Shown: in pieces, positions 22,151-33,539 of the stretch
Numbering within the stretch: the first letter of the stretch is position 1
How the letters are laid out: the number at the start of each line of letters is the position of its first letter
DNA from: Colletotrichum lupini
Lineage: Eukaryota > Ascomycota > Sordariomycetes > Glomerellales > Glomerellaceae
Assembly: GCF_023278565.1 (NCBI RefSeq)
Contig: NC_064678.1
Coordinates: 3,162,001 to 3,226,000, forward strand
DNA length: 64,000 bases
Reading direction: 5' to 3'
Translations under genes and position numbers: made by a program
Notes under the pieces: generated by a model
Told to the model about the DNA's origin: nothing
The model's input: only the letters and a program-made list of their open reading frames with translations
Database searches by the model: none

Positions 22151-24416
22151 ATGTTGACCATGCTCAAACAACAATCATCGAGAGGCTTCATCGCCCCGAG
22201 GGCTCGCCCCAAGACGCTGCTCTTTCTCGCTCTGGCAATTGTCACCGTCTACTTCCTGGCCACACGCGGCGCTCCTGCCGGCTATCACGTCGTCCCCTGG
22301 AACCAAGACGGCACCTCTCCACCCCCTGAAAAGGCCGCACCTCCTGAACCGCCAAAGTCGGAAGAGGAGAGGAAGCAGGATGAGGAGAGACAAAAGCAAG
22401 AGAGAGAAAAGCACGAGCAAGATCTGCGAGACGAATTCGCGCGGGAGTATGAAGCTGCCAAGAAGTACGTGCCCTCCTGCCAATCCCGACTGCGGGAACG
22501 TCAGCTGTCACGCATGCAGGAGAGACTGACATTTTAAACTTTACAGGCTTCCCGGCAACGACGCGATCTACGGAAACACACTTAACTCTCTGAAGGATAA
22601 GGAAAACAGGACCGCCGAGCACGCCGCCAACCTCCGTGAGTCTGGCACGCAGGAGGAGGCCTACACCAACCAGCGACCGGTCTACTTCAACCCTTATCCC
22701 GACTACAACAGCGAAGAATGGAACAAGACGCATCGCGCGCCTCATGTGCCCTGCATTGGTGCGACTGGCGAGGCCGTTGATGATCTCTTGGTCTTCAAGG
22801 GTCATCCTGCGAAATTCCCCAACCCGGGCTTCGGCGGCTTCGATGTCCTGGACATGGATGGCAACATTTGCTACGAGCGCGAGACCAGGCTTGGACCCTA
22901 CGGTCTTCTTCCTCAACTCAGCAAGGCCGGTCTTCGCATTGACTGGGATAACATCAACTGGGGCGACCTTCAGGAGAAGTGTATTGAGAGAAACGCTGCC
23001 CGCTTCGACGAGGGAAAGCCCAACGAGTACATCAAGACTGCTTACCCCGACATCGCTGAGAAGTACGGCAAGGAGGTCGAGGAGGAAGAGGAGGCCAACG
23101 AGAAACGAGGCCTTACCAACAAGTTCAGGGGCGGGTCCAAGGGCGCTAAGGTGACGACTCCCGACGCCCGTACTGCTGTCCTTCTTCGAACCTATACCGG
23201 CAAGAAGTACACGGAGAACGACAAGCAGGTCATTCGTTCCCTCATTTCTGAGCTTTCGCTCCGATCTGGTGGCGAATACCAGGTTTTCCTGCTACTGCAC
23301 GTTCGCGACCAGGCTCTCGACATTTGGAACGACGAAGCCACGTACCAATACGTACTCAACGAGCATGTGCCTCTCGAGTTCCACGGCATTACCAAGCTGT
23401 GGAATGACCAGGCTATGTGGAACCTGTACACAGCACTTACCGACGAGAACGAAAAGAGTGTGCATTCTGCCCAATGGCTGTCGGTGCAGAAGTTCAGCCA
23501 GGACCACCCTGAGTTCGACTTTATCTGGAATTGGGAAATGGACGCCAGAATCATCGGCCACAACTACGACTTCCTGAAGCGCCTCTCCGACTTCTCCAAG
23601 AAACAGCCTCGCAGAGGTTTGTGGGAGCGCAACGAGCGTTACTATATCCCCGATTTCCACGGAGACTACGATACCGACTTCCGCAAGGACGTTGAGCAGC
23701 GCACCCGCGGCAACCAGATCTGGGGCCCGCCCAAGCTGCCTTTCATCAACCCCGTCGGCCCTAAACCTCCTGTCGAAAACCCTGAGAAGGAGCCGTACAA
23801 GTGGGGAGTTGGCGAGGATGCGGACATGATCACTGTCGGCCCCATCTTCAACCCGATCAACAGCAGCTGGATCATCTCGGACCACATTTGGGGCTACAGA
23901 GACGAAAAGTTCCCCGACCCTGCAAAAACCCTCCCCCGCCGAACCACCATTGTCACCCAATCTCGTGTCTCCAAGCGCCTCTTGGACATCATGCATGTTG
24001 AGAATCTTCGTGGCAACCACATTGCGTCGGAGATGACCCCTCAGACTGTCGCGCTTCTCCACGGCTTCAAGACTGTGTTTGCACCTCACCCTACCTGGTT
24101 TGACCGCCCCTGGAATGGCACTTTCCTCGAGAAGTGGTTCAATCCTGGTCCTCGCGGCGAGAGCGGTGGCGAGGGCAGTCCTATGGGCTGGGGAAGAGAG
24201 CGTAGATACCAGGGCATGACTTGGTACTACCGCGCCGAACCCCCACCAAGACTGTACAACAACTGGATCGGATATGTCGACACTAAGATTGGCGGCAAGA
24301 ACTGGGAGAGAGCGCACGGTCGTCCGTGTCTGCCACCCATGATCCTCCATCCCATCAAGGAGGTCAAGCCGACAGAACCCGGATTCGCGACCCAGTTCGA
24401 GCTCTTCTACGGCTGA
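22151..24416 (+). CDS. DUF3405-family type II membrane protein
   Basis: Exon 1 is 22151-22464 and exon 2 is 22547-24416. The 82-base intron has donor GTACGT and acceptor TTTACAG. The product has 727 residues, inside the usual size of this fungal family. A short basic N-terminus is followed by one membrane segment (about 22-40, TLLFLALAIVTVYFLA). A Lys/Glu-rich coiled-coil stem (about 68-105) follows, then a large lumenal domain. The domain carries the family signature: RTAVLLRTYTGKKYT, an SELSLRSGGEYQVFLLLHV strand and WNWEMDAR near 432-439. Its acidic EMD centre resembles the metal-binding DxD region of glycosyltransferases. Topology and the acidic motif suggest a Golgi-type transferase, but the function of the family is not established. 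A second in-frame Met lies at codon 4. Confidence 0.85.
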
Positions 24417-27103
24417 ACGTGCCCACGCAGAACTATGGTGTATGATGTACGAACAAGACTTGCTTCAAACTGGGTTTCGTGGTCTCGCTGGCAAGAGCGA
24501 CGATGTATGAAGCAGAGCACTGGCAGCAGAAACAACCGGACATGAGAGTTTTCAATGGGATTTGGAGGGTACCTATCCTGGAGAACAGGCGCTGCTACGA
24601 ATACCACTACATGCCCGAGAGGCTATGAATATCAACGAGCTCCAGGCAATCGCCCCGGGAACCGTGGCGACATTTACCAATCCATTCCGTCCATACGCAT
24701 GCGGGCCACAGGTTAGATATGAAATCGTTACAGTGTTGCCCCCGGAGCGAGACGTTGTCTCTTTCAAATCAGCTGTTTCGGCCTTCACGTGTGAAAATGG
24801 GGTTACCGTTTTCATCACTAGTGATGCATCTTCAGTAAAAAAACATGGCACATTTTCACTCTTCTTAATTGTCCAATGCCGACAAACCCTGTTCTTTCTC
24901 CCCTACCTTACTTTACTCTCTTTTTTGGGCATTTTTACAGCGATTAGACCTTTTCCCTAAACGGCCGGCTTTACTTTTCTAGTTGTACAAAGGGTGGATG
25001 TAGATGGAATGTGTGCGTAGGTGGGAAACCAATGTTGCCGGTTTTCGGGACCGAGCGAGCGTAGATATATGTAGAGTATCTCTATCCTTCGGGAACTAGA
25101 AGATGAGGGAAAACCTGCCAATTGTAATTGTCATGGGTCATGTTGCTGGTCTTTCATGAGTGACTTGTTGCGACTCTGTGATTATACATGCTGAGCTTTG
25201 ACTTGCAACTGGGTAGGTTCTACGGTCTTGGCCTCTCAAGGCTGGATTATACAAATTCGTCCGGGTGGTTGATGTCCACATGTCAATGGGCAGACCAGGT
25301 GTTGCATGTTGCGAGGACAGTCGAGGAACTTCTGGCAGAAGAGCTTCTTGAATACCCTAATCGAATTAGCAATCTGGGTCTCAGGTTATTAGTTCTTGGT
25401 GAATTATTCGGCCGGTAATATGCCGAGGCAGGGACGGGATGAGGACCGGTGATGAGATTGATGAGAATGGGTTGTTCCGGCTTAGGGCGATAAGCTCGGT
25501 GCTTGGGCATCCTGCTCAACTAAAGCCACACGTTCTTGTTGCGTCCGAAAGACTGGAAGATTGAATTTGGATGTGCTGTGTTCAACCACGGAAGTCTGCG
25601 CTTCTCGGTGCCTTTATACGGAGCAAGTGGCCGACGGGTGGCCTCAGGCTGGATGCTTGCTTTCTGGGTAGCTTGACGTTGGGTTTGGGTTTAGGCTTTG
25701 GGTTGGGAAGAATGAGATCTGGAATTCATTGGGTGTTTATGTGATCTGGGCTGCTTACTTAGTTGTGACAACTCGGCATTACCACATCTGCCTTACTGGC
25801 CATAGAAGGAAGTCACTCCGGGGCAGTCAACGTGGGTACCAATTTGCTATGGAAGAGGCCGATAGTCTAGGCGAAAGACAAATAACCTCTTATGTCACAA
25901 CAGAATGTCGTCGAATCGCGCTCAGATGTGCGTCCAACGAGGCCGAGGCGGATACCAGGCTGGTGACGGGATCTTCAGAATCTCGGTATCTGGACTGTTT
26001 TGGCAGCCTCACAGGACACACCGGATAGCTACAGACAATAGTTACGATCCTGCAGGCTGGCTCCAGACGCAAGCGAGCACCTGCGCGGCTTCGAGATCTT
26101 CACGACGAGTGTGGAACAGAGTTGCGGTGCATCAATGAAGCTGAAGGCGAACCATCGCTGGCAAGGAATTGCCTGAATTCGCCCACCTATTTGCCTGATC
26201 TGCCTTACCTGCCGTGCCTGCCTAACTGCCTGGTCACTTTGTGGAAGTAATAGACGGACGGGACACGGCATGCATTGCGCGTGGCTCCTGCCGACTTCTC
26301 CATTTTTGGGCGGGGGAAAGCGCGCCTGCCGTACCTGCCCCGCGCGCACGGGAAGGCCGTTTAAATCACGTGTACCTTGAATCTATTGGGCAGGGCCTCT
26401 CACACCTGCAGCGTACTTCCACTTTGTTTCTTGTTACCCAAATGAGAAACCTAAAACAATCGCAGCCTGCAGCTGATGCCTATAGCCTGCAGACACCTCA
26501 GGCAGGCTCTCCTTCGACGATGCATTCCCCGCGCAAATGCGCTCGTGAGTCGTGATGATGGCCTCACTGATACGAACATGATGAGGCAGCCAGATCCATT
26601 CGCAACCCGAGACAGCACCGAACAAGAATCTGTGCCACAACAAGCCCACCTTCAATGCATCGCAAGGAAAGCCTGATGCTGTGCTTGGGGCTACAGCTGC
26701 ATCTGCTGGTCCAATTGCATCACCTCAATGTGCCGTGACTACATGACGAAGCGGTACAATCAGAAATGGCCTCACGATAGCGACTTCTATCGAGCCACTG
26801 ATTCTAGAACACCTTGCATCTCAAACCTACAAGGGCAAGAAACAGACTGTAGCACCATCGCTTGATGCGGCTCATTGGACACTCGTTTTGACCAGCCAAC
26901 GGGAATCTCGAAGCTTGCAGCTTGCCCAGCCCAATGACACAAAATGAGGCTTGCAACTAGAATGCAGTGCTGACAGGAGATAAATACCCCGCTCTTCATC
27001 ATGCTTCAAGTGCAAGAAAGGAGCCGATATCCTGTTGGCACCGTCCTCTCTCAGTCCTCCCTTTGCTTTCGTGACCATCTCAGTAGCTGGCATTCTGCAC
27101 AAG
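24417..27103. other. Intergenic, no gene recognised
   Basis: ORFs up to 132 codons (24562-24960) lack any family feature. A degenerate TGCCTG/CCTGCC-rich stretch lies near 26200-26232. The last ~150 bases are the probable leader of the next gene; GATAAATA near 26979 could serve as a weak TATA element. Confidence 0.4.
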
Positions 27104-29215
27104 ATGGCTGCCTCTTTCGTTGACTTGGCTGGCATCGCCAAATTGGGTGTACAGCTTGCTACGAAGCTCGCAATCTATCAACTCGGCACCTCTGGATCAG
27201 ATAGCGATATCCACAGTCTCAGTGACGATGTCCTTGCTACAGCGGCAGCACTAAGCCAGCTGCGGGAATTTCTCGCCGCTGATGCACTTGAGGTATCACC
27301 CGTCTACCGGTACGATGGTCGGGAAGCCATCGAAGATCTTGCAACGAGATGTGGAAAGGTGTATACCACCATTATCCGCAGCGTTTATAGAGCAAGTCTT
27401 GCTGTCAAAGTCGTCAAAGATGTGGACTTTGAGGCCCTTAGCACGGAGGACCTGAAGGCGTCCAGGCTGCATGCAATCAGCGACAACATGGACTGGGACA
27501 TGGTCGAGGAAACCATTGAGACGAGCGAGGTCCAACTGCGCTGGCTCAAAGCAAGTCTGCTCCTCCACATTCAAGTAGCTGGTATTGCTGGCCTTCAGAT
27601 CAAGTAAGTGCACCTTATGCCGTGACGATGAACGATTTAGCTAACCACTCCTCAGACCGAGATATCCTGGAAGTTTTGACGAGGAATTGGCCTCAAGGAG
27701 TCTGGCAATGCGTTTGTTGACATGCAAGGGCAAAGCCGCCAAGGAACTCGTCGAGATTGCTGAGAGAAAGGAACGTCTGGCGCTTGCAGACAAGGCTGAC
27801 ACTGAGAGCGTTTACGAATCTTCAGCAGCATCATCAGTCAGCGGCAGCGGCGTTGAAGATGACGCAGAATCATGGAAGTCTGGCGAGACAGCTAATGACT
27901 CTAGGGCGCCATCCCTTTGTGGTGATAAGACGGAGGAGAATGCCAAGGTCACGCCCGTCGTTGAGATTGATATATCTCCTCCTCCGCCACCGCCGATGGC
28001 TGCCCCGACAAGCTTCTGGCACCAGCCATGGGACGGGGGCCCTGACGCAGGCCCGGTTGAAATCAAGCTCTTGGCACCGAAGCGTCGATTCCCAGCCAAG
28101 GTCTTCAAGTCTGTTGGCAAATGGTTCAAGGGTATTTTCAGCCGCAACACCATGCCACCCATCATCGACCTAGATCTCGAGGCGACGGTCCTGAGAAATG
28201 GACCATTCCCAGAGTCCTTCTTGGCATTGGAGCCCAAGATGCTCCGTCTCGAGCTGAAGCGCATCCTGAAGCAAAGCTCCAAGACCCCTGGCGACGCGTT
28301 CTTGATCCAGGACGACCAACTTCGTTCTGCCGTTCAGGGTGCTCTCTTCCGTGCCCAGAGAAAGGATGGCCGCACCAGGCAGCTTATCACTGTAGATGTC
28401 ACCACCCGACCAGATGTCGCGGTTGTGTACATGTCGGTCGATCCGGCGGCAGAACCCGTTCACATGACTGATGTTCTGGGTCGAAAGTACGATATTCCAT
28501 TTGAGCAGTGCCGCACCGTTCAAGTAAGATCCCCCCCCTTTTAGTACTCCATGAATATTCAACTAACCGGCGTCTACAGGGTGCGCGTGTATCAATCCAC
28601 CAGCGCTTCAAAGACGTCAACAGGCTCTGGAACCTCGTAAGAGACGGAGCATATGAGATCGTCGACGAGAACGACACTGTCATCACGCCAGAGGCATGGC
28701 AAACAACTATCAAGCCCGGCGCCGTTCTACACATGCGCATCTCGGCCTTCAACGACGGCATGAACGGAGGCGTCTTCGTACCACCCGGCGCGCCGGACCC
28801 GCTCACGTGGGCCGAGCCTTACACGCCGCCGCCCATGCCACCAGGCTGCTGGAGGGGACCCCCCATGCCTCGGGGAATGCGCCCGCCGGGATTCTGCCGT
28901 CCTGGAGGCCCGGGGCCGAAGGGATGCATGCCTCCTCCGCCACCGCCTACTTTTCCGCGCGTTATGCCGCACGTGATCACAGTTGAGCCTAGAGAGCGTG
29001 CGGAGCTTGGCTTCGAGCCCGACTTTGGGCCGAACCTGACGCGAGAGGAAGACCTGGGCGAGGGGCGGAAAGACCTCGGTCGGTGGGTTGCTTTGTGGAC
29101 TAATGCTACGGACACGGATTTCACCTCTGACTCGGGCGGTATCCCGTCTTATGATGATGCTTCTTCCATTATGTCTGGGTCGTCCTCGTCCTCGGATGAG
29201 ATTGTGGATGATTGA
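27104..29215 (+). CDS. Fungal N-terminal domain plus ubiquitin-like domain protein
   Basis: Exons are 27104-27603, 27656-28523 and 28580-29215. The introns are 52 and 56 bases (GTAAGT..CTCAG and GTAAGA..TACAG). The product has 667 residues. The N-terminal ~170 residues (FVDLAGIAKLGVQLATKL onward) form the helical domain seen at the start of many fungal NLR-like and signalling proteins. An acidic Ser-rich linker and a PPPPPP run (near 275) follow. Residues about 408-510 match the fungal ubiquitin-like domain: DVLGRKYDIPFEQCRT, a YEIVDENDTVITPEAW segment and a final KPGAVLHMRI strand. The tail is Pro/Gly-rich and ends acidic. An in-frame ATG exists at 27035, but the domain normally starts at MAAS-type sequences, so 27104 is preferred. 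It lies 723 bases upstream of the broken NLR-like gene, on the same strand. The role is unknown. Confidence 0.78.
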
Positions 29216-29938
29216 ATCATCTTAACGTTTGTTCCTCCTCGTTAGCAACGTGGCTCTGAGATTTTAGCCTTTCACTTTGCTGATCTGTTGGGTGTCACTC
29301 TTTTCGCCCTCAGTACCTATACGTTTATGATGTTGTCACGATTATGAGTAGGCAGGTTGGACTTGGGCTTGAACGCCTCCGTTCCTCAATTGCGTTTCGT
29401 TCGAATATGTCAATGTTGTGTCCGTATGGCCAGATATTGTTATTTAATTTATCTAATACATGACAAGTCATACTTTGTTTATGCCACTTCGGAATACTTC
29501 TCAGAGAACTCGAGCGTTAAAGCGACTCAAGGAAGCTCTGTGATACGGATCACCTCCTCTTGGCGCCCTGCCTTCATGCACGCAGAACACAAACCCAAGA
29601 AGCTGTAGTGTGGCTATGTGGCAAGGCGTTTTTCAAGCTAAAGCAAGGGTCTCACTGCTTGTCTTCCACCCCATGCAGGTTGATGTGTCGCACTTGCACC
29701 CACGTCAGCATGTCTTCCAACGGTGGTTCGCCAGAAAGCCACAGCAGGCAAACTCTCGCAGGTTGAGCAGCCGCAGCAGGGCTGACCGGCTTGATTGGTT
29801 CTTGATCCTGCCCTCGAACAGTCAAATCATTATGTTCCGGATTCCTCCCAAGGCCCTCGAGGCCTCTGAAGTTCTTCCTCTGCCACCCGGATTCAACACA
29901 CCAGCAACGCATACGGCTTATTCTCACCTTCGTCACCC
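29216..29938 (+). other. Promoter/intergenic between the ubiquitin-like gene and the NLR-like gene
   Basis: The first ~130 bases are the 3' flank of the upstream gene. No separate gene is recognised; the ORF at 29610-30107 overlaps the NLR start in another frame. The region should contain the NLR promoter, but I see no clear TATA box. Confidence 0.4.
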
Positions 29939-32566
29939 ATGGCGGATCCTTTGTCGACGGCAGGCAGCGTTGTCGGGATCATTTCCCTCGGCATCCAGGT
30001 CGTGCAGTCAATCTACAAGTACTACAGTGCCGCGAAAGACCAGCATTCTGACATTGGTCGCACCCTGCGGAAACTCGAAGATTTGCAATCCTTGTTCGAA
30101 AGATTGAACACGCATCTCAGCGATCGGAAATTTCGATCCAGTGAGGCGGCTCTGCTTCAAAACATTGAGTGCACGATTCAACACTGCGAGGAGTCCATCG
30201 ACGAGTTGGAACAAGAAGCGAGGAAGTTTGAGAAGAAACCGACCGACGGTGCTCGAACTGCAATTAAAGGTGCCGTTCGTCGGTTGGCATACCCGTTTAG
30301 GGAGAGCACTCTCCTGAAGCTGCACGAAGACATTGACTATCTCATCAGTCAACTGTCTCTAGCCTTATCGCTACTGCAGCAGCAGACCATCGATCTCGTA
30401 CAAGATGAAATCGAGAATACCAATGCCATACTCAACTTAATCCGAACCTCACAAGTCTCCTCCGAGATCCGAACTTGGCTCAATGCTCCTGACGCGACCT
30501 TCAACTTTACTGAAGTATGTTCGAAGAAACACCCAGGAACTGGTGCTTGGTTCGTCAACGGGCCTGAATTCACTCGCTGGTTGGAGGGGTCAAACTCGTT
30601 TCTTTGGCTGAAGGGCTTTGCCGGCTGCGGAAAGACTGTTCTGAGTTCGACGGTCATACAGCACACCCTCCGTCACCGTAGATCAAACCCCTCCATCGGG
30701 CTCTGTTTCTTCTTCTTTTCATTTAATGATGAATCCAAACAGGATGCATCGGCTATGCTCCGAGCGCTCATTTTGCAGCTATCCGACCAACTTGGCTATG
30801 TTCCATCCGCACTGCAAAGAATACATGATTTGAGGAAGAAACACAACATTCCACCGTCGACGGCAGATCTACTTCAATGTTTCCGTCAGGTCTTAGAGCT
30901 TTTCCAAAACGTCTACGTTGTTTTGGATGCACTAGACGAGAGCCCTCGGGAAACTAGTCGATTCGGTCTCTTGGAAACATTGAAAGAGATTCGGGATTGG
31001 TCAGAGCTGGGAGTAAATCTTTTGGTGACCAGCCGAGATGAAGTAGATATTCGCGAAGGAATAGATATCGAAGATCAAGCGACCATCTTGATGAAGCACC
31101 AAGGGATAGATGATGATATTGCGAGCTATGTCTCGCAATTTCTCCAACAGCGTCTTAAGCGTTTGAACGAGCACCATTCCCTGATTGAAAAGGTCTTGAC
31201 CGAGAAGGCACAGGGCATGTGAGTAGACGCATCTCAATCTGAGACTGTTAATGCTGACGACTGTAAGTTTTCGTTGGGTTGAATGTCAGTTCAAAGCACT
31301 TGCGACGTGCCCAAGGAGCAAGCAGGCTCTCGATCGACGACTTCAATCATTACCTCCAACGTTGGATGAGACCTACAAAAGAATGCTGGAGAATGTTCCC
31401 GACAAAGACTACGCCAAGCAGATGCTCACGATTCTCTGTTGCGCATCAAAACCGTTGACTGTGCAGGAGCTAATCAACGCTTTGGCAATCGAAATCGGTG
31501 CCACGTCCTTCTTGAACCCAGATCGGCAATTGCCAGATGCAGACTCTCTTCTCGAAATCTGCCCGGGTTTCACAGAAGTAGCCATAGAACCTTACACGAG
31601 ACTGGCTGTCATTCGAATTGCCCACTTCTCTGTACAGGAATATCTCGAGTCTGATCGAATTCTCCTACCGCATGGATATGCTTCTTTCAGTATACACGAG
31701 CGCTGTGGAAATCTGCTGATGGCGTCAATGTGTCTCACTTTGCTGCTAGAATCTGAATTACAGACGTTCGGACGTGTAGAGACTGTGGAAAAGTATCCTT
31801 TTGCGGAATATGCTGCCAAGGAGTGGGTGAACCACTGGAGGAAGGGCATTGGGATTTGCGCCGCATTATACGATAACCACAGCCACTGCAACCTTGAAGT
31901 ATCCCACGATAGTCTCGCTCTACGGCTCCAAGATCAGATGCTACTACTTTTCAGAGACAAGAAAGGGGCAATGAAGAATTGGTATAAACTATGGGACCTC
32001 GATTCTCACGGGGCTGGAGAAGGCGATGAGATGCCACCTCCACTTTACTATGCATCCCTTATCGGTGCTCACTTCCTGGTAGAACGCCTCTACGAGGACT
32101 GTAGAACACAATGCAGCCTCAAACATTCAGCGAGGAGATGCATCGATCATATGGGAGGAAAAAATGGAAGCCATGCTACACCATTACAAGCAGCGGCAGC
32201 TTTTGGTTATCGAGACGTGGTAGAATTCTTGCTTGACAAAGGAGCGGACCCAAACAAGGTTGTGCAGACGCCTACGGCACGTCGCACTCCTTTGATGACG
32301 GCTTCGGCTTATGGTCAGACAAAAATCATGAAGTTACTGTTCAAGCGTAGTGCGGAGGTCAATGCCGTTTGGTCCTCCGTGTCGCCAAGGAAACCCTTTG
32401 GTCGCGGACGATGGCAGTGGGTTTTCATTCATAAAATTCTCACTGCATTGATAGCGGCATTAAGGTTTGGTCGCAAAGAAGTCGTGAAGTTATTACTGTA
32501 ACACGGAGCAGTTAATGATGTTCACTTCGGATTCGTTTATACCTTAACGGCAACGATGGGTCCTAT
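29939..32566 (+). pseudogene. NACHT-ankyrin NLR-like gene, 5' part (split by transposons)
   Basis: Exon 1 is 29939-31218; a 49-base intron (GTGAGT..GTAAG, GCTGAC branch) leads to exon 2 at 31268. Residues 1-~180 are the fungal helical N-terminal domain (MADPLSTAGSVVGIISLGIQ). NACHT follows: Walker A GFAGCGKT at 226-233, Walker B VYVVLDALDE at 325-334, and sensor-like LLVTSR near 361. A helical bridge with LDETYKRML and AHFSVQEYLES is typical of fungal NACHT-ankyrin proteins. At least two ankyrin repeats come next (TPLQAAAAFGYRDVVEFLLD; TPLMTASAYGQTKIMKLLF). The frame meets TAA at 32499-32501, where KLLL-stop-HGA implies an original CAA; coding resumes and is cut at 32566 by element C. Fungal proteins of this class are STAND receptors linked to non-self recognition and regulated cell death. 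The gene continues at 57245. Confidence 0.85.
32562..32566. repeat. Target-site duplication of element C (left copy)
   Basis: CCTAT precedes the left LTR. The right copy, CTTAT at 57240-57244, follows the right LTR. The single C-to-T difference fits RIP-type or ordinary decay. Confidence 0.75.
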
Positions 32567-32772
32567 TGTTAGTATCCCTATTATGGGGTAGTTAGTTCGA
32601 ACCGTAGTTAACGAAGAGATTAATTAAACTATATAAATATTTACGTAATAAGTATAAAAAAGGAGGTTCTAACTATAAGTTAAGCTAGCTATAATAATTA
32701 TAAATAAGGCCCTTAATTAGCCCCTACGTAGTTAGCTATATACCGTAATTAAATTAGATTTTTAATTTAATA
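32567..32772 (-). repeat. Element C left LTR (3' LTR in element orientation)
   Basis: 206 bp, aligning over its full length with 57034-57239. Shared landmarks include CCCTATTAT, GTTAGTTCGAA, GCTAGCTATAATAATTATAA and CCCTTAATTAGCCCCT. Differences are almost all G/A or C/T. Confidence 0.88.
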
Positions 32773-32776
32773 TTAA

Positions 32777-32791
32777 CTTTCTCTTTTTTTT
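32777..32791 (-). other. Polypurine tract of element C
   Basis: CTTTCTCTTTTTTTT on the + strand is a purine run on the minus strand, four bases inside the left LTR. This is the expected plus-strand primer site for an element coded on the minus strand. Confidence 0.55.
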
Positions 32792-32918
32792 ATTAATTTA
32801 ATTATTATAATTAGAAATATAATTTAACCTCGGGCCTATTTACTAAGTTGTTTCTTTTTCCCTCTTTTTTTTATTCCTTTTATATAACCTATTTTTTTAT
32901 TCGTATATTAACTTTTTT

Positions 32919-32923
32919 ATTAT
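32919..32923. repeat. Target-site duplication of element A (left copy)
   Basis: ATTAT here pairs with ATTAC at 40990-40994 after the right LTR; they differ by one C/T change. It shows that A inserted into C 147-151 bases inside C's left LTR. Confidence 0.7.
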
Positions 32924-33113
32924 TATAAGAGATTAGGCTATGAGTACTTAACTAGCGAGGCTATAATATAAGTATAAGTATATTATAAAACTAAAGCTTA
33001 TAAAGTCTTTCGTAAAGGCTCTACTTCTTAAAAAGTTCTTTTATAATAAGATCCGTATACCGGTTACTAAGTTATTAGTATCCTATTACTAACCGCATCC
33101 TAAATCTATTATA
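32924..33113 (-). repeat. Element A left LTR (3' LTR)
   Basis: 190 bp, same length as 40800-40989, 48680-48869 and 56531-56720. The conserved core GTACTTAACTAGCGAGGCT is easy to find in all four, with RIP-type changes. It differs from A's other LTR mostly at CG/TA dinucleotides. Confidence 0.9.
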
Positions 33114-33117
33114 ATTA

Positions 33118-33127
33118 CTCCCCCCTT
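33118..33127 (-). other. Polypurine tract of element A, with adjacent hairpin
   Basis: CTCCCCCCTT is AAGGGGGGAG on the coding strand, four bases inside the 3' LTR. It is followed by an inverted repeat at 33126-33159: TTACGTA and ACTTTAG pair with CTAAAGT and TACGTAA around a TCC loop with a 3-base bulge. The same arrangement is kept in element B at 48874-48883 and onward. Confidence 0.6.
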
Positions 33128-33539
33128 ACGTAACTTTAGTCCCTAAAGTTATTACGTAATATCTTCTTTTAACGCTAATAATAAAGCTATTAACGTCGTT
33201 ATTCATAATAAATTCCGTAAGGTATTAATAATATCCTTTCTTACTTAGGAATAAGGCATTGCTCTTATTTCCTTATTTAATGGATGCTTTGTTATTATTA
33301 TTTAGTAATAGCGCGCCGACTAGTTACTAAGTTAGTAGTATATATTCGTAATAAAGTATTCCGACCGTTATAATATATAAGAGCCCGCTTAACCTCGCGG
33401 TTATTATTATTACTAAGCTATTAATTATAATAAAAGATTTTTCGTCCGTTACTAGTTGCGTGTTTACTTTTTCTTCTTTCCTTTTATTTAGTAACCGTTT
33501 TACGAATTCTTTTTTATATAACTATACTTTTCTTTTTAC

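Noticed and set aside
23292..24350. 352-codon minus-strand ORF opposite the DUF3405 gene
   Set aside because: Shadow of a well-supported exon on the plus strand.
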